In this document: positions 24,673 to 32,537 of the stretch, one piece after another | Position numbering within the stretch: the stretch's first letter is position 1 | Layout of the letters: each line of letters starts with the position of its first letter | Source: Verrucomicrobiota bacterium | GTDB lineage: Bacteria > Verrucomicrobiota > Kiritimatiellia > CAIQIC01 > JAGNIJ01 | Length of the DNA: 43,441 nt | Reading direction: 5' to 3' | Assembly: GCA_018823105.1 (NCBI GenBank) | Contig: JAHJJH010000276.1 | Span: 1 to 43,441 of the forward strand | Made by a program: the position numbers and the translations under genes | Notes under the pieces: generated by a model | What the model saw: the letters and a program-made list of their open reading frames with translations, nothing else | What the model was told of the DNA's origin: nothing | Databases searched by the model: none

Positions 24673-25685
24673 GCACTGGTCCAGGTTTGGACGCCGTCGG
24701 GGCAGAAGCCGAACGTGGCGAACCGGCCGCCCATCTGCTCCAGCTTTTCTCGCACCAACTGCTTGAGATCAATGGGGGCGAAGAACATGAGGTAGCCTCC
24801 GCCCCCGGCGCCCAGGATCTTGCCGCCGAACGCCCCGAGGCGGCGCGCCTCGTCGTAGAGCGAGTCGATGAACTCGTCGGTGACGAGCGGATTCATTTTT
24901 TTCTTGGCCTGGTGCGCTTCGTGGAGGAGGTGCCCGAACTCGGTGATCTTGCCGCGCAACAGAAGGTTCTTGGCCTCGTAGGCGAGCTCCTTGAGCCGCT
25001 CCGTGCCGGCGCGGCTGGACCCGCCGGGGTCCCGGAAGGCGGCGACCTGCTTGTCGATGAGGTTGGCCGAGAGGCGCGTACGGCCGGTGAAACAGAGCAT
25101 ACAATGGCTTTCCAGGTCGTTCAGGATCTCGGGCCGCAGCCGCAGCGGGGTGACCTCGATGTTGTCCGGGTGGAACTCGACCAGGTTGAAGCCGCCGAAG
25201 CAGCAAGCGTACTGGTCCTGCCGGCCGCCGCTGATCTTCATCTTGACCCGCTCGACGTCGTAGGCTTTCTCCGCCAGCTCGTACGGGTCCATATGCCGGC
25301 CCGTCGTCAGGGCGTGGAGCCCCGCGAGCAGGGCGGTGATCATCGAGGAGGAACTGCCCAGCCCGCTGCCCGGCGGCGCCTCGGTCTGGAGCGAGATGTC
25401 CAGGCCCTGCCGGACGCTCATCTCTTCCACGCAGGCCTTGGCCAGGTCCAGCACGCCGTCGTAGGGCGTCTCGCCGGTGGCGGAGTATTCGACCTCGACG
25501 TTGAAGTCGAGCGAGCGGATGTGGACCTGGTCGTCATCGCGTGGGCGGATAGAGACGTAACTGTACTTGTTAATCGTGGCCACCAGAACGGCGCCGCCGA
25601 TCTCCTTGTATACCGCCTCGATATCGCTTCCGCCGCCCGCGAAGCTCAAACGCAGCGGCGACTTGGCGCGCAGGAAGGGCTTCAT
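24663..25685 (-). CDS. GHMP kinase, D-glycero-D-manno-heptose 7-phosphate kinase-like (HddA)
   Basis: 340 residues. N-terminal AKSPLRLSFAGGGSDIE, the ATP-binding motif PPGSGLGSSSSM, the family block KISGGRQDQYACCFGGFNLV, and the C-terminal glycine loop GKILGAGGGGYLMFF. These match the heptose 7-phosphate / fucose-1-kinase-like branch of GHMP kinases. HddA makes heptose 1,7-bisphosphate in the GDP-heptose route. No gmhA, gmhB or hddC is visible here, so the exact substrate is open. Its start overlaps the stop of the reductase gene upstream by ATGA. Confidence 0.85.
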   Translation of the reverse strand: MKPFLRAKSPLRLSFAGGGSDIEAVYKEIGGAVLVATINKYSYVSIRPRDDDQVHIRSLDFNVEVEYSATGETPYDGVLDLAKACVEEMSVRQGLDISLQTEAPPGSGLGSSSSMITALLAGLHALTTGRHMDPYELAEKAYDVERVKMKISGGRQDQYACCFGGFNLVEFHPDNIEVTPLRLRPEILNDLESHCMLCFTGRTRLSANLIDKQVAAFRDPGGSSRAGTERLKELAYEAKNLLLRGKITEFGHLLHEAHQAKKKMNPLVTDEFIDSLYDEARRLGAFGGKILGAGGGGYLMFFAPIDLKQLVREKLEQMGGRFATFGFCPDGVQTWTSACP

Positions 25686-26632
25686 TTCCGAGCCTCACCC
25701 TGGTGACGCCGGTACCAATCCACGGTCAACTCCAGGCCGCGGCGCAGATCGGTCTCGGCCCGCCAGCCCAGGCGTTCGCGCGCCCGGCTCACGTCCATGC
25801 ACCGCGACGACTGCCCGTCCGGCTTGGTCCGGTCCCATTCCAGGCGGCCCGCAAATCCGGTGATCTCGCACAGGAGTTCCAGGACTTTCCGGACGGGGAC
25901 GGCTTCGCCACCGCTCAAATTGATGACCTCGAAGCCCGTAGTTATTTCCGCCGCCAGGAGCAGCCCGGCCGCCGCGTCCCCGGCATACACGAAATCGCGG
26001 GAGGCCTTTCCGGTGCCCCAGACGACCACCTGTTCGGCCTTCCGATCCACGGCCTCGACGAACTTGCGCACGAGCGCGGGGATGACGTGAGCATCGTTGA
26101 GGTTGAAGTTGTCGTGCGGCCCGTAGATGTTGCCGGGGATGCAGATCACGCAGGGGAATCCGTACTGCCGGTGATAGGCCTCGCCCTGGATGGTCAGCAT
26201 CCGCTTGGCCAGGGAGTAGGGGGCGCTCTCCGGCTGCGGGATGCCCGTCCACAGATCATCCTCGCGCAACGGCTGGGGGGCGGCGACGGGATAACCGCAA
26301 CCGGCCCCGGCGGCCACGAATTGCTTCGCTCCGCTTTTCCACGCGTAGTGCAGGACCAGCGTGCCCATGGTCAGGTTGATGTAGAGGAACTCGGCCGGGC
26401 GCAGTTTGTTGGGCAGGATGCCGCCGACGAGACCCGCCAGGTGGATAACCACGTCGGCCGGATGTTCGTGGAACAGGCGCTCCACGTCGGCCTCGCGCGT
26501 CAGGTCGTATTCCGCGTGGCGCACGGCAAAAATCTCGCGGGGCTTCACGCCGGCCAGCTTCTCGACCACGTGCGACCCCAGGAAGCCCATGCCACCCGTC
26601 ACCATCACACGCTTATCGCCCCAGAAAGACAT
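25682..26632 (-). CDS. GDP-L-fucose-synthase-like SDR (WcaG family)
   Basis: 316 residues. The start is MSFWGDKRVMVTGG at 26632 after GGAGG; the frame continues upstream to 27202 but that part is antisense-like noise over the next gene. Motifs: TGGMGFLGSHVV, HLAGLVGGI, AAGAGCGYPVAAPQPLRE, the catalytic YSLAKRML (YxxxK), and PGNIYGPHDNFNLNDAHVIP, a GDP-fucose-synthase hallmark. It should epimerise and reduce a GDP-4-keto-6-deoxy sugar using NADPH, or a heptose analogue. No gmd dehydratase gene is in the window. Confidence 0.86.
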   Translation of the reverse strand: MSFWGDKRVMVTGGMGFLGSHVVEKLAGVKPREIFAVRHAEYDLTREADVERLFHEHPADVVIHLAGLVGGILPNKLRPAEFLYINLTMGTLVLHYAWKSGAKQFVAAGAGCGYPVAAPQPLREDDLWTGIPQPESAPYSLAKRMLTIQGEAYHRQYGFPCVICIPGNIYGPHDNFNLNDAHVIPALVRKFVEAVDRKAEQVVVWGTGKASRDFVYAGDAAAGLLLAAEITTGFEVINLSGGEAVPVRKVLELLCEITGFAGRLEWDRTKPDGQSSRCMDVSRARERLGWRAETDLRRGLELTVDWYRRHQGEARK

Positions 26633-26655
26633 GACCGTTAGACCCTCCGTCCGGC

Positions 26656-27603
26656 TTAGATGTTCGCGTAGGCGTTGCGCCGGATCACCTGGTACCCCTT
26701 GATCAGTTCCGCGATGCCCTGCTGGAGGGAAACGCGCGGCCGATAGCCGGTGCGCTCGATCTTCTCGTTGCTGACAATGTAGTTGCGCTTGTCCAAGTCC
26801 TCGCCGATCGGCGATTCCATGATCGTGAAGTCGGGCACCTGCTTCTTGATCTCCAGGCACAGCTCCATCTTGGACAGGTTCGCCTCGCTCAACCCGACGT
26901 TGTAGGCCTGGCCCTTCATCGTCTCGAAATGGTCCATCGCGTGCAGGAAGGCGCGGGCCACGTCGCGCACGTGGATGTAGTTGCGCTTGAAATGCGCCTC
27001 GAACAGCACGACGAAACGGTCGGTTACCGCACGGTAGGTGAAATCGTTCACCAGCAGGTCCAGCCGCATCCGCGGACTGATGCCGAACACCGTCGCCAGC
27101 CGCAGGGATACCGCGCGGCCAGACGCCAGCAGGGCTTCTTCCAGTTCCACCTTGAGTTTCCCGTATAACGAGAGGGGACGCAACGGGGTTTCCTCCGTGC
27201 AAAACTGGCCCTCCTGCCCGATGCCATACCCGCTGTTCGTCGTCGGGGAAAGGATCATCTGGCGTGGACTGGCGTGCTTGAGCAGCATGAGAATGGCGTC
27301 AAGGTTGATCGAACGCGCCTCAATGGGTTTCTGGGCGCAGAGTGGGGCGCCGACCAGGCAGGCGAGGGGAATGATCACGTCGGCCCCGGCCACCAGCTTC
27401 CGGATCAGCGCCTCGTCCCGCGCGTCGCCGCGGAGTATCGTCAGCTTCTCGTTGTGGCAGCAGTCGAGCAGCGAGGTCTGCCCGTAACAAAAGTTGTCCA
27501 CGACGGTTACGGCGCAACCGCGCGCCAGCAATTCCGGGACAAGGATGGACCCGATGTAGCCCGCACCGCCGGTGACCAGTACCTGAAGGGAGGCTTTCGT
27601 CAT
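26656..27603 (-). CDS. NAD-dependent sugar epimerase (UDP-glucose-4-epimerase-like SDR)
   Basis: 315 residues, start MTKASLQVLVTGG at 27603; the upstream in-frame codons to 27687 do not look coding. Motifs: TGGAGYIGSILV, VVDNFCYGQ, PLACLVGAPLC (variant of the usual HxA), LSPTTNSGYGIG and the catalytic YGKLKVELE. This is the first gene of the five-gene operon; a 23-bp gap separates it from the WcaG-like gene. No Shine-Dalgarno sequence of normal strength precedes it. Confidence 0.84.
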   Translation of the reverse strand: MTKASLQVLVTGGAGYIGSILVPELLARGCAVTVVDNFCYGQTSLLDCCHNEKLTILRGDARDEALIRKLVAGADVIIPLACLVGAPLCAQKPIEARSINLDAILMLLKHASPRQMILSPTTNSGYGIGQEGQFCTEETPLRPLSLYGKLKVELEEALLASGRAVSLRLATVFGISPRMRLDLLVNDFTYRAVTDRFVVLFEAHFKRNYIHVRDVARAFLHAMDHFETMKGQAYNVGLSEANLSKMELCLEIKKQVPDFTIMESPIGEDLDKRNYIVSNEKIERTGYRPRVSLQQGIAELIKGYQVIRRNAYANI

Positions 27604-27610
27604 GCCATTA

Positions 27611-27639
27611 AGCCTACCGTTGCTCTTGGGGGGTGTCAA
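27611..27639 (-). promoter_or_regulatory. Candidate promoter of the glycan operon, possibly leaderless
   Basis: On the minus strand TTGACA (27634-27639), 17-bp spacer, TAGGCT (27611-27616). Transcription would start near 27604, directly before the ATG at 27603. That fits the lack of a ribosome-binding site but is unproven. Confidence 0.35.
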
Positions 27640-27757
27640 CTTCCAGCCAACGGCAGTCGGCAAGCCCGCCGAACGATGGGCCGTCACGCCATGGGGAAAA
27701 CCGGGACCCGGGTGCCTGGTTTGCTCGGTTCATTACCGCTATCGAGTGCGCAGTACA

Positions 27758-27785
27758 TGTCTCACATATTATAAAGTGTGAGACA
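27758..27785 (+). repeat. 28-bp near-palindromic repeat, copy 1
   Basis: Arms TGTCTCACA/TGTGAGACA (9 bp, perfect) around loop TATTATAAAG. It is identical to the copies at 39078 and (inverted) 39224. It lies in the 327-bp gap between the divergent glycan operon and ilvD. A GT-T5 run follows it. Confidence 0.8.
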
Positions 27786-27825
27786 GGTGTTTTTAGGTGC
27801 GGAGGGGCGCGGGGCCGGCGCTTCG

Positions 27826-27843
27826 TGCGGATTCCTATCCGCA
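27826..27843 (+). other. Hairpin in the ilvD leader region
   Basis: Perfect 7-bp stem TGCGGAT/ATCCGCA with loop TCCT, about 90 bp before the ilvD start. No T-run follows, so it is not a simple terminator. Role unknown. The rest of the gap shows no gene. Confidence 0.3.
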
Positions 27844-27930
27844 GACTGGAAAAAAGGAAGCCGCCGACTTATTGTTTAAGCAGTTTTCGAACAACAGCGG
27901 CGTCCGCGGCGCTTACCCGGAGGCGATTCA

Positions 27931-29655
27931 ATGAAAACGAAAGATAAGAAACTGGACCGGCCGGCCCGTCAACCCCGCTCCGCGCATCGTCAATTTTCGC
28001 GGAACATTACGGAGGGCGTGGAGCGCGCGGCCAGCCGGGCGATGTTGCACGCGGTGGGCTTCACCGACGCCGATTTCGGCAAGTCGCAGGTGGGCATCGC
28101 GTCGACCTGGAGCATGGTCACGCCGTGCAACATGCACATTGACCGCCTGGCGAAGGAGGCGGCCGCGGGCGTGGATGCCGCCGGCGGCAAGGCCGTTATC
28201 TTCGGCACCATCACGATCTCGGACGGTATCTCGATGGGCACGGAGGGCATGAAATACTCACTCGTCTCGCGCGAGGTGATCGCCGACTCCATCGAGACCG
28301 TGGTTGGCTGCGAACAGTTCGACGGCCTGGTCGCCATCGGCGGGTGCGACAAGAACATGCCCGGCTGCCTCATGGCCATGGCGCGCCTGAACCGGCCGGC
28401 CGTATTCGTTTACGGGGGCACGATCCTGCCCGGTCGTTACCGCGGCGGGAAGGTGGACATCGTGTCCGTCTTCGAGGCCGTGGGCGAACGAGCCCGCGGT
28501 CAACTCTCCGACGCGGAGCTGTCGAAGATCGAGAGCTGCGCCATCCCCGGCGCGGGCGCCTGCGGCGGCATGTACACGGCCAACACGATGGCCTGCGCCA
28601 TCGAAGCCATGGGCATGAGCCTGCCCAACAGTTCCGCGCAGACCGCCGTCTCGACGGCGAAGGTCTGGGACTGCCGCCGCGCCGGCGAGGCGGTGCTGGA
28701 ATTGATCCGGAGCGGCATCCGCCCGCGCGACATCATGACCCGGCAGGCGTTCGAGAACGCCATCGCCGTCGTCATGGCCCTTGGCGGCTCCACCAACGCC
28801 GTGCTTCACCTGCTGGCCATGGCCAACACGGCGGGCGTGAAGCTGGCGCTGGATGATTTCACACGCATCGGGCGGAAGGTTCCGGTCCTGGCGGACCTCA
28901 AGCCGAGCGGGAAGCACGTCATGGCCGACCTGGTCGAGATCGGTGGCCTGACGCCGCTGATGAAGATCCTGCTGGACGCCGGGCTTCTGCACGGCGCCTG
29001 TCTGACGGTGACCGGCCGCACCCTTCGCGAAAACCTGAAAAACGTGAAACCCTATCCGCCCGGCCAGTCGGTGATCCGGCCGCTCCGGAATCCCATAAAG
29101 AAAGAGGGGCACCTGGTGATCCTCTACGGCAACCTCGCGCCGGAAGGCGCCGTCGCCAAGATCTCCGGGCAGGAGGGCACGCAGTTCGACGGCCGCGCGC
29201 GGGTTTTCGAATCCGAAGAATCGGCGCTGGCCCGCATCCTGGACGGGACGGTGAAGAAAGGCGACGTGATCGTCATCCGCCACGAAGGCCCGCGCGGCGG
29301 GCCCGGGATGCGCGAGATGCTCGCGCCCACGTCCGCCGTAATGGGCCGGGGCATGGGCCGCGACGTGGCCTTGATCACCGACGGACGGTTCTCCGGCGGC
29401 AGCCACGGATTCGTTGTCGGGCACATCACGCCCGAAGCGGCGGTCGGCGGGCCCATCGCCGTGGTGAAGAACGGCGACCCGATCACGATCGACGCGGACA
29501 AGCGGCGGATCACCTTGGAACTCCCCGCGGCGGAACTGAAGCGCCGACTGGCGCGGTGGAAACCGCCAAAACCACGCTACACGCGCGGCGTACTGGCCAA
29601 GTATGCGCGGACCGTGACCTCGGCCTCCGTCGGGGCACTGACGGATTTGCCGTAG
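27931..29655 (+). CDS. ilvD: Dihydroxy-acid dehydratase
   Basis: 574 residues, usual length 550-620. The start follows GGAGG at 7 nt. Iron-sulphur and active-site motifs are intact: [38 protein letters not shown], and near the C-terminus [18 protein letters not shown] with [14 protein letters not shown] in between. The enzyme dehydrates 2,3-dihydroxy-isovalerate and -methylvalerate in valine and isoleucine synthesis. No other ilv gene is nearby. The TAG stop is formed by the first bases of a palindromic repeat. Confidence 0.96.
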   Translation: MKTKDKKLDRPARQPRSAHRQFSRNITEGVERAASRAMLHAVGFTDADFGKSQVGIASTWSMVTPCNMHIDRLAKEAAAGVDAAGGKAVIFGTITISDGISMGTEGMKYSLVSREVIADSIETVVGCEQFDGLVAIGGCDKNMPGCLMAMARLNRPAVFVYGGTILPGRYRGGKVDIVSVFEAVGERARGQLSDAELSKIESCAIPGAGACGGMYTANTMACAIEAMGMSLPNSSAQTAVSTAKVWDCRRAGEAVLELIRSGIRPRDIMTRQAFENAIAVVMALGGSTNAVLHLLAMANTAGVKLALDDFTRIGRKVPVLADLKPSGKHVMADLVEIGGLTPLMKILLDAGLLHGACLTVTGRTLRENLKNVKPYPPGQSVIRPLRNPIKKEGHLVILYGNLAPEGAVAKISGQEGTQFDGRARVFESEESALARILDGTVKKGDVIVIRHEGPRGGPGMREMLAPTSAVMGRGMGRDVALITDGRFSGGSHGFVVGHITPEAAVGGPIAVVKNGDPITIDADKRRITLELPAAELKRRLARWKPPKPRYTRGVLAKYARTVTSASVGALTDLP

Positions 29656-29699
29656 CCGCGAGCGTGAGCAAGCGGCCCCTCGCTTACACTCGGGGCTAC
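29652..29699. repeat. GTAG-type palindromic repeat pair (REP/BIME-like)
   Basis: GTAG followed by CCGC...GCGG, then CCCC...GGGG followed by CTAC: two hairpins in inverted orientation within 48 bp. The TAG of the first tetranucleotide is the ilvD stop codon. tRNA-Thr begins 64 bp further on. Confidence 0.6.
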
Positions 29700-29763
29700 G
29701 GATATTGGCCCGCGCTTGACTTCGGAAAGCAGGAGATTATAGTCGCCGCTCATTGACGCCATT

Positions 29764-29839
29764 GCCAACGTAGCTCAGCTGGCAGAGCAGGTCATTCGTA
29801 ATGATCAGGTCGTCGGTTCGATTCCGACCGTTGGCTCCA
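29764..29839 (+). tRNA. tRNA-Thr (anticodon CGT)
   Basis: Acceptor arms GCCAACG/CGTTGGC, D-arm GCTCAGCTGGCAGAGC, anticodon stem GGTCA/TGATC with loop TTCGTAA giving anticodon CGT, T-arm GTCGG-TTCGATT-CCGAC, discriminator T73 and an encoded CCA. Confidence 0.96.
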
Positions 29840-29883
29840 GCCTTCGCTCCACGCCCCTCGTAGACTCGGGGCTGGAGCTTCGG

Positions 29884-29900
29884 CTGGCAGGCCAGTTTTT
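29884..29900 (+). terminator. Possible terminator after tRNA-Thr
   Basis: CTGG-CAGG-CCAG followed by TTTTT. It is short, but it follows a long imperfect inverted repeat (29837-29887, CCAGCC...GCTCCA/TGGAGC...GGCTGG) that begins at the tRNA CCA end. Confidence 0.35.
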
Positions 29901-29921
29901 GGGTAGGAAGGCCGGTTGTTC

Positions 29922-30368
29922 ATGAAAGGGGAGCATCATCTGGCGATTTCCGTGGTCGCCGCGGCCGCGATTTACGCGACCACACGGTCCGTGCCCATGA
30001 TCGCGACCTTTCTGGCCGCCGGCGTGCTCCTGGACCTGGATCATTGGATGGATTACTGGGCGGAATACGGGCCGCGATTCGACATACGGCACTTCCTTAA
30101 TGCCATAGCCACCAAGGCGTTCCGCCGCGCGTTCGTGCTCCTTCACGCCTGGGAGGGAGTTATCCTATCCGCTTTCCTGACCTGGTGGACCGGATGGACC
30201 CCTTGGCTGGCGGGCCTGACGCTGGGGTGGGGGATTCACCTGTTGCTGGACCAGGGTTTCAATTCGCCCAGCCCGTGGGCCTACTCCCTGCTCTGGCGCT
30301 TGTGGGGACGCTTTGACTACAAGCGCGCCTTCCCAAAACCATACGAACCGGAGGACCCGGGAACATGA
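29922..30368 (+). CDS. Small membrane protein, YdjM/DUF457-like metal-dependent hydrolase
   Basis: 148 residues, ATG at 29922 with GGAAGG upstream. Early His pair (KGEHHLAISV), then FLAAGVLLDLDHWMDYW with the Asp/Asp/His/Asp cluster and GWGIHLLLDQGFN with a second His/Asp. Three to four hydrophobic segments surround them. This is the pattern of membrane-bound metal-dependent hydrolases of the YdjM group. Substrate unknown. It overlaps the next gene by ATGA. Confidence 0.7.
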   Translation: MKGEHHLAISVVAAAAIYATTRSVPMIATFLAAGVLLDLDHWMDYWAEYGPRFDIRHFLNAIATKAFRRAFVLLHAWEGVILSAFLTWWTGWTPWLAGLTLGWGIHLLLDQGFNSPSPWAYSLLWRLWGRFDYKRAFPKPYEPEDPGT

Positions 30369-30778
30369 AGTGGTTTTTCCTGGCGCTGGGCTCCATGACC
30401 TGTTTTTCGGGCATGCTGCTCGTGTTCAAGCACCTGACGCGGCAGGGCGTGGCGGCTTCCATCATCCTGGTCTTCACCCTGGGTCTGGCCCTTATGTTCA
30501 ACCTGCTACATATCGGCCTGCGCGGGGATTCGATGCGTATCGGGGCGCGGACGTTGGCCTGGCTGGCCCTGGCCGCCGGGTTGAGCTACGGGGGCAACCT
30601 GCTGTTCATCCGCTCCATCGGGGTGGCTCCGAATCCGGGGTATCCCACGGCCGTCGAGGGCGCGAAGGCCCTGGTGGTGATGATGGCCTCGATCTGGATC
30701 TTCGGATCCCATCTGACTATTCCGGGGGCGATCGGTGCGGGTTTGTGCGTGGCGGGATTGGTGCTCCTGGCGCTGTAG
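30365..30778 (+). CDS. Half-size EamA/DMT-type transporter
   Basis: 137 residues with four to five membrane segments, corresponding to one of the two five-helix halves of EamA transporters. NPGYPTAVEGAKALVVMMASIWIFG followed by IPGAIGAGLCVAGLVLLAL is typical of the EamA C-terminal half. It may work as a dimer, as SMR proteins do. Substrate unknown. It is coupled by ATGA overlap to the small membrane hydrolase-like gene. Confidence 0.75.
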   Translation: MKWFFLALGSMTCFSGMLLVFKHLTRQGVAASIILVFTLGLALMFNLLHIGLRGDSMRIGARTLAWLALAAGLSYGGNLLFIRSIGVAPNPGYPTAVEGAKALVVMMASIWIFGSHLTIPGAIGAGLCVAGLVLLAL

Positions 30779-30851
30779 TTCGTTTGCATTGGACGCCGGA
30801 CGCCCGTCTTCCGTATAGTGCCTCCCGATTGATTCGGCATCGGGAGAAATC

Positions 30852-31571
30852 ATGACCCATCGCGAAATGACGCCGGGTGAGGCGTCCGCTTATCTGCACG
30901 TGTCCAGGGAGGACCTGGACCTGCTGGTGCGACGCGAGGAGATCCCTTTCGAGCGCAAAGGGGACCGCGTGGTGTTTCGGCGCTCGGACATTGATGCGTG
31001 GGCCTCCCAACGACTGCTGGGTTCCAGCCGGGAAACCCTGCAACGTTTTCACCGCAAGAGTTCGGCCAAGGCGCACGACCTGTCCAAACAGCATGCGATC
31101 ATCGCCGAGTTGACCCGGGCCGACTTCATCGAGCCGGCGCTCGCCTGCCGGACCCGCTCTTCCGTGCTTCGTGAAATGGTCAAACTCGCCGAGCGCACCG
31201 GCCTGTTGTACGACCCGGCGGACCTCCTGAAAAGTATTGATGCCCGTGAGCGCCTGTGCTCTACGGCACTGCAGGGGGGCATCGCCCTCTTGCATCCCCG
31301 CAGCCCCAGCGCCTATTTCTCCGAGGATTCGTTCGTCCTGCTGGGCCGGACGATTCAAAGCATTCCTTTCGGGGCGCCGGACGGGTCCACCTCGGACCTG
31401 TTCTTTCTCGTCTGTTGCCAGGACGAAAGCCTTCACCTGCACGTGCTCGCGCGCCTGTGCATGATGGGGCGGGATACGGACTTGATCATGGCCCTGCGCG
31501 AAGCGGACGGCGCGCGGTCCATGTATGAAATCCTGGTGCGCTCGGAAGCAGAGATCGTCCGGGGCTTGTGA
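30852..31571 (+). CDS. HTH regulator fused to a PTS EIIA-type domain
   Basis: 239 residues. Residues about 1-55 are a MerR/excisionase-type helix-turn-helix (MTPGEASAYLHVSREDLDLL ... FERKGDRVVFRRSDIDAWAS). Residues about 90-235 match PTS EIIA type 2 (PF00359), with the phosphoacceptor position in GGIALLHPRS (His148) and LHLHVLARLCMMGRDTDLIM later. In the EIIA-Ntr system such domains take phosphate from NPr/HPr. Here phosphorylation may control DNA binding. The start follows GGGAG at 5 nt. Confidence 0.83.
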   Translation: MTHREMTPGEASAYLHVSREDLDLLVRREEIPFERKGDRVVFRRSDIDAWASQRLLGSSRETLQRFHRKSSAKAHDLSKQHAIIAELTRADFIEPALACRTRSSVLREMVKLAERTGLLYDPADLLKSIDARERLCSTALQGGIALLHPRSPSAYFSEDSFVLLGRTIQSIPFGAPDGSTSDLFFLVCCQDESLHLHVLARLCMMGRDTDLIMALREADGARSMYEILVRSEAEIVRGL

Positions 31572-31609
31572 GCGGGGCGCCCGCGCGGCGTTCGCCATGT
31601 TCCATCCTT

Positions 31610-31680
31610 CCGCGCGTGACACACGCGCGGCTACAACGAACGATTTTGGGGCACTGTAGCTGCGCCTGTGCCAGGCGCAG
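31610..31680. repeat. Two GTAG-type hairpin repeats, tail to tail
   Basis: First unit (31610-31634): perfect hairpin CCGCGCGTG-aca-CACGCGCGG followed by CTAC. Second unit (31656-31680): GTAG followed by hairpin CTGCGCCT-gtgcc-AGGCGCAG. They fill the 129-bp gap between two convergent genes and could stop transcription in both directions, though no T-run follows. Confidence 0.6.
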
Positions 31681-31700
31681 AAGAAATGCGGCAAACAGAT

Positions 31701-32480
31701 TCAGGTTTTCGGCCAGTCCGCGGGACGCGCCAGGTCCCATTTCCGCAAGACGGGCAGGGCGTCCCGATTGGTCAGGTCAAACCAGATCGGGGTGAGGGAC
31801 ACGTAGCCCTGGTTCAACGCGTCGAGATCGCTTCCCTCGGTCTCCCCGGACTGCTCCAGAGCGCCGTCCATCCAATAATAAACATTGCCGCGCGGATCGG
31901 TGCGCCGGTCGAAGGTCTCGACGAAGCGGGATTCGCCCATGCGTGTGATCGCAAAGCCGCGAATTTGTTCGAGGGGGAGATTGGGGACGTTGACGTTCAG
32001 CAACGTGCGGGGCGGCAGGCCGTCCCGGTGGACCATGCTCGCCAGGTGCCGGGCCACGCGCGCGGCGGTCTCCCATAGCGGATCCTTGAACGTACCGATC
32101 GAGATGGCCATGCTGGGGATGCCGAGGATCGTTCCCTCCGTGGCCGCGGAAACCGTGCCGGAATAGATCACGCTGATCCCGGCGTTGGGCCCCAGGTTGA
32201 TGCCGCTGATCACCAGGTCGGGGCGTCGGTCCAGCAAGGCGCAGGCGGCGAGTTTGACGCAATCGGCCGGGGTGCCGCCTACGGCGTGCCCGAAAAATTC
32301 CCCGTTCCGGAATATTTTCTTCGTCTTGATCGGGTCGGAAAGCGTGATGGCATGTCCCACGGCGCTCTGTTCGCCGCTCGGGGCGACCACGCTCACGTCG
32401 CCCAGGCTGCGCACCGCCTCGTAGAGGGCGGCGAGGCCCGGCGCATAGATGCCATCGTCGTTACTCAACAGGATACGCAT
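31701..32480 (-). CDS. surE: 5'/3'-nucleotidase SurE
   Basis: 259 residues, usual length about 250. Start MRILLSNDDGIYAPGL at 32480. Metal site NDD (Asp9/Asp10), then VVAPSGEQSAVGHAITL, GTPADCVKLA and LVISGINLGPNAG with GTVSAATEG are all family signatures. It dephosphorylates nucleoside monophosphates. Only a weak ribosome site precedes the start. It is convergent with the HTH-EIIA gene and 57 bp downstream of a lipoprotein gene on the same strand. Confidence 0.95.
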   Translation of the reverse strand: MRILLSNDDGIYAPGLAALYEAVRSLGDVSVVAPSGEQSAVGHAITLSDPIKTKKIFRNGEFFGHAVGGTPADCVKLAACALLDRRPDLVISGINLGPNAGISVIYSGTVSAATEGTILGIPSMAISIGTFKDPLWETAARVARHLASMVHRDGLPPRTLLNVNVPNLPLEQIRGFAITRMGESRFVETFDRRTDPRGNVYYWMDGALEQSGETEGSDLDALNQGYVSLTPIWFDLTNRDALPVLRKWDLARPADWPKT

Positions 32481-32537
32481 GGCGGCTATGATGCCCGACG
32501 CCGACGCCAAGACAAGCCGCAAATGCAGAGCGGCTCA

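Noticed and set aside
25682-27202. N-terminal extension of the GDP-fucose-synthase-like gene
   Set aside because: The extra 190 codons overlap the next gene in another frame and lack protein-like composition; a ribosome site and Rossmann start lie at 26632.
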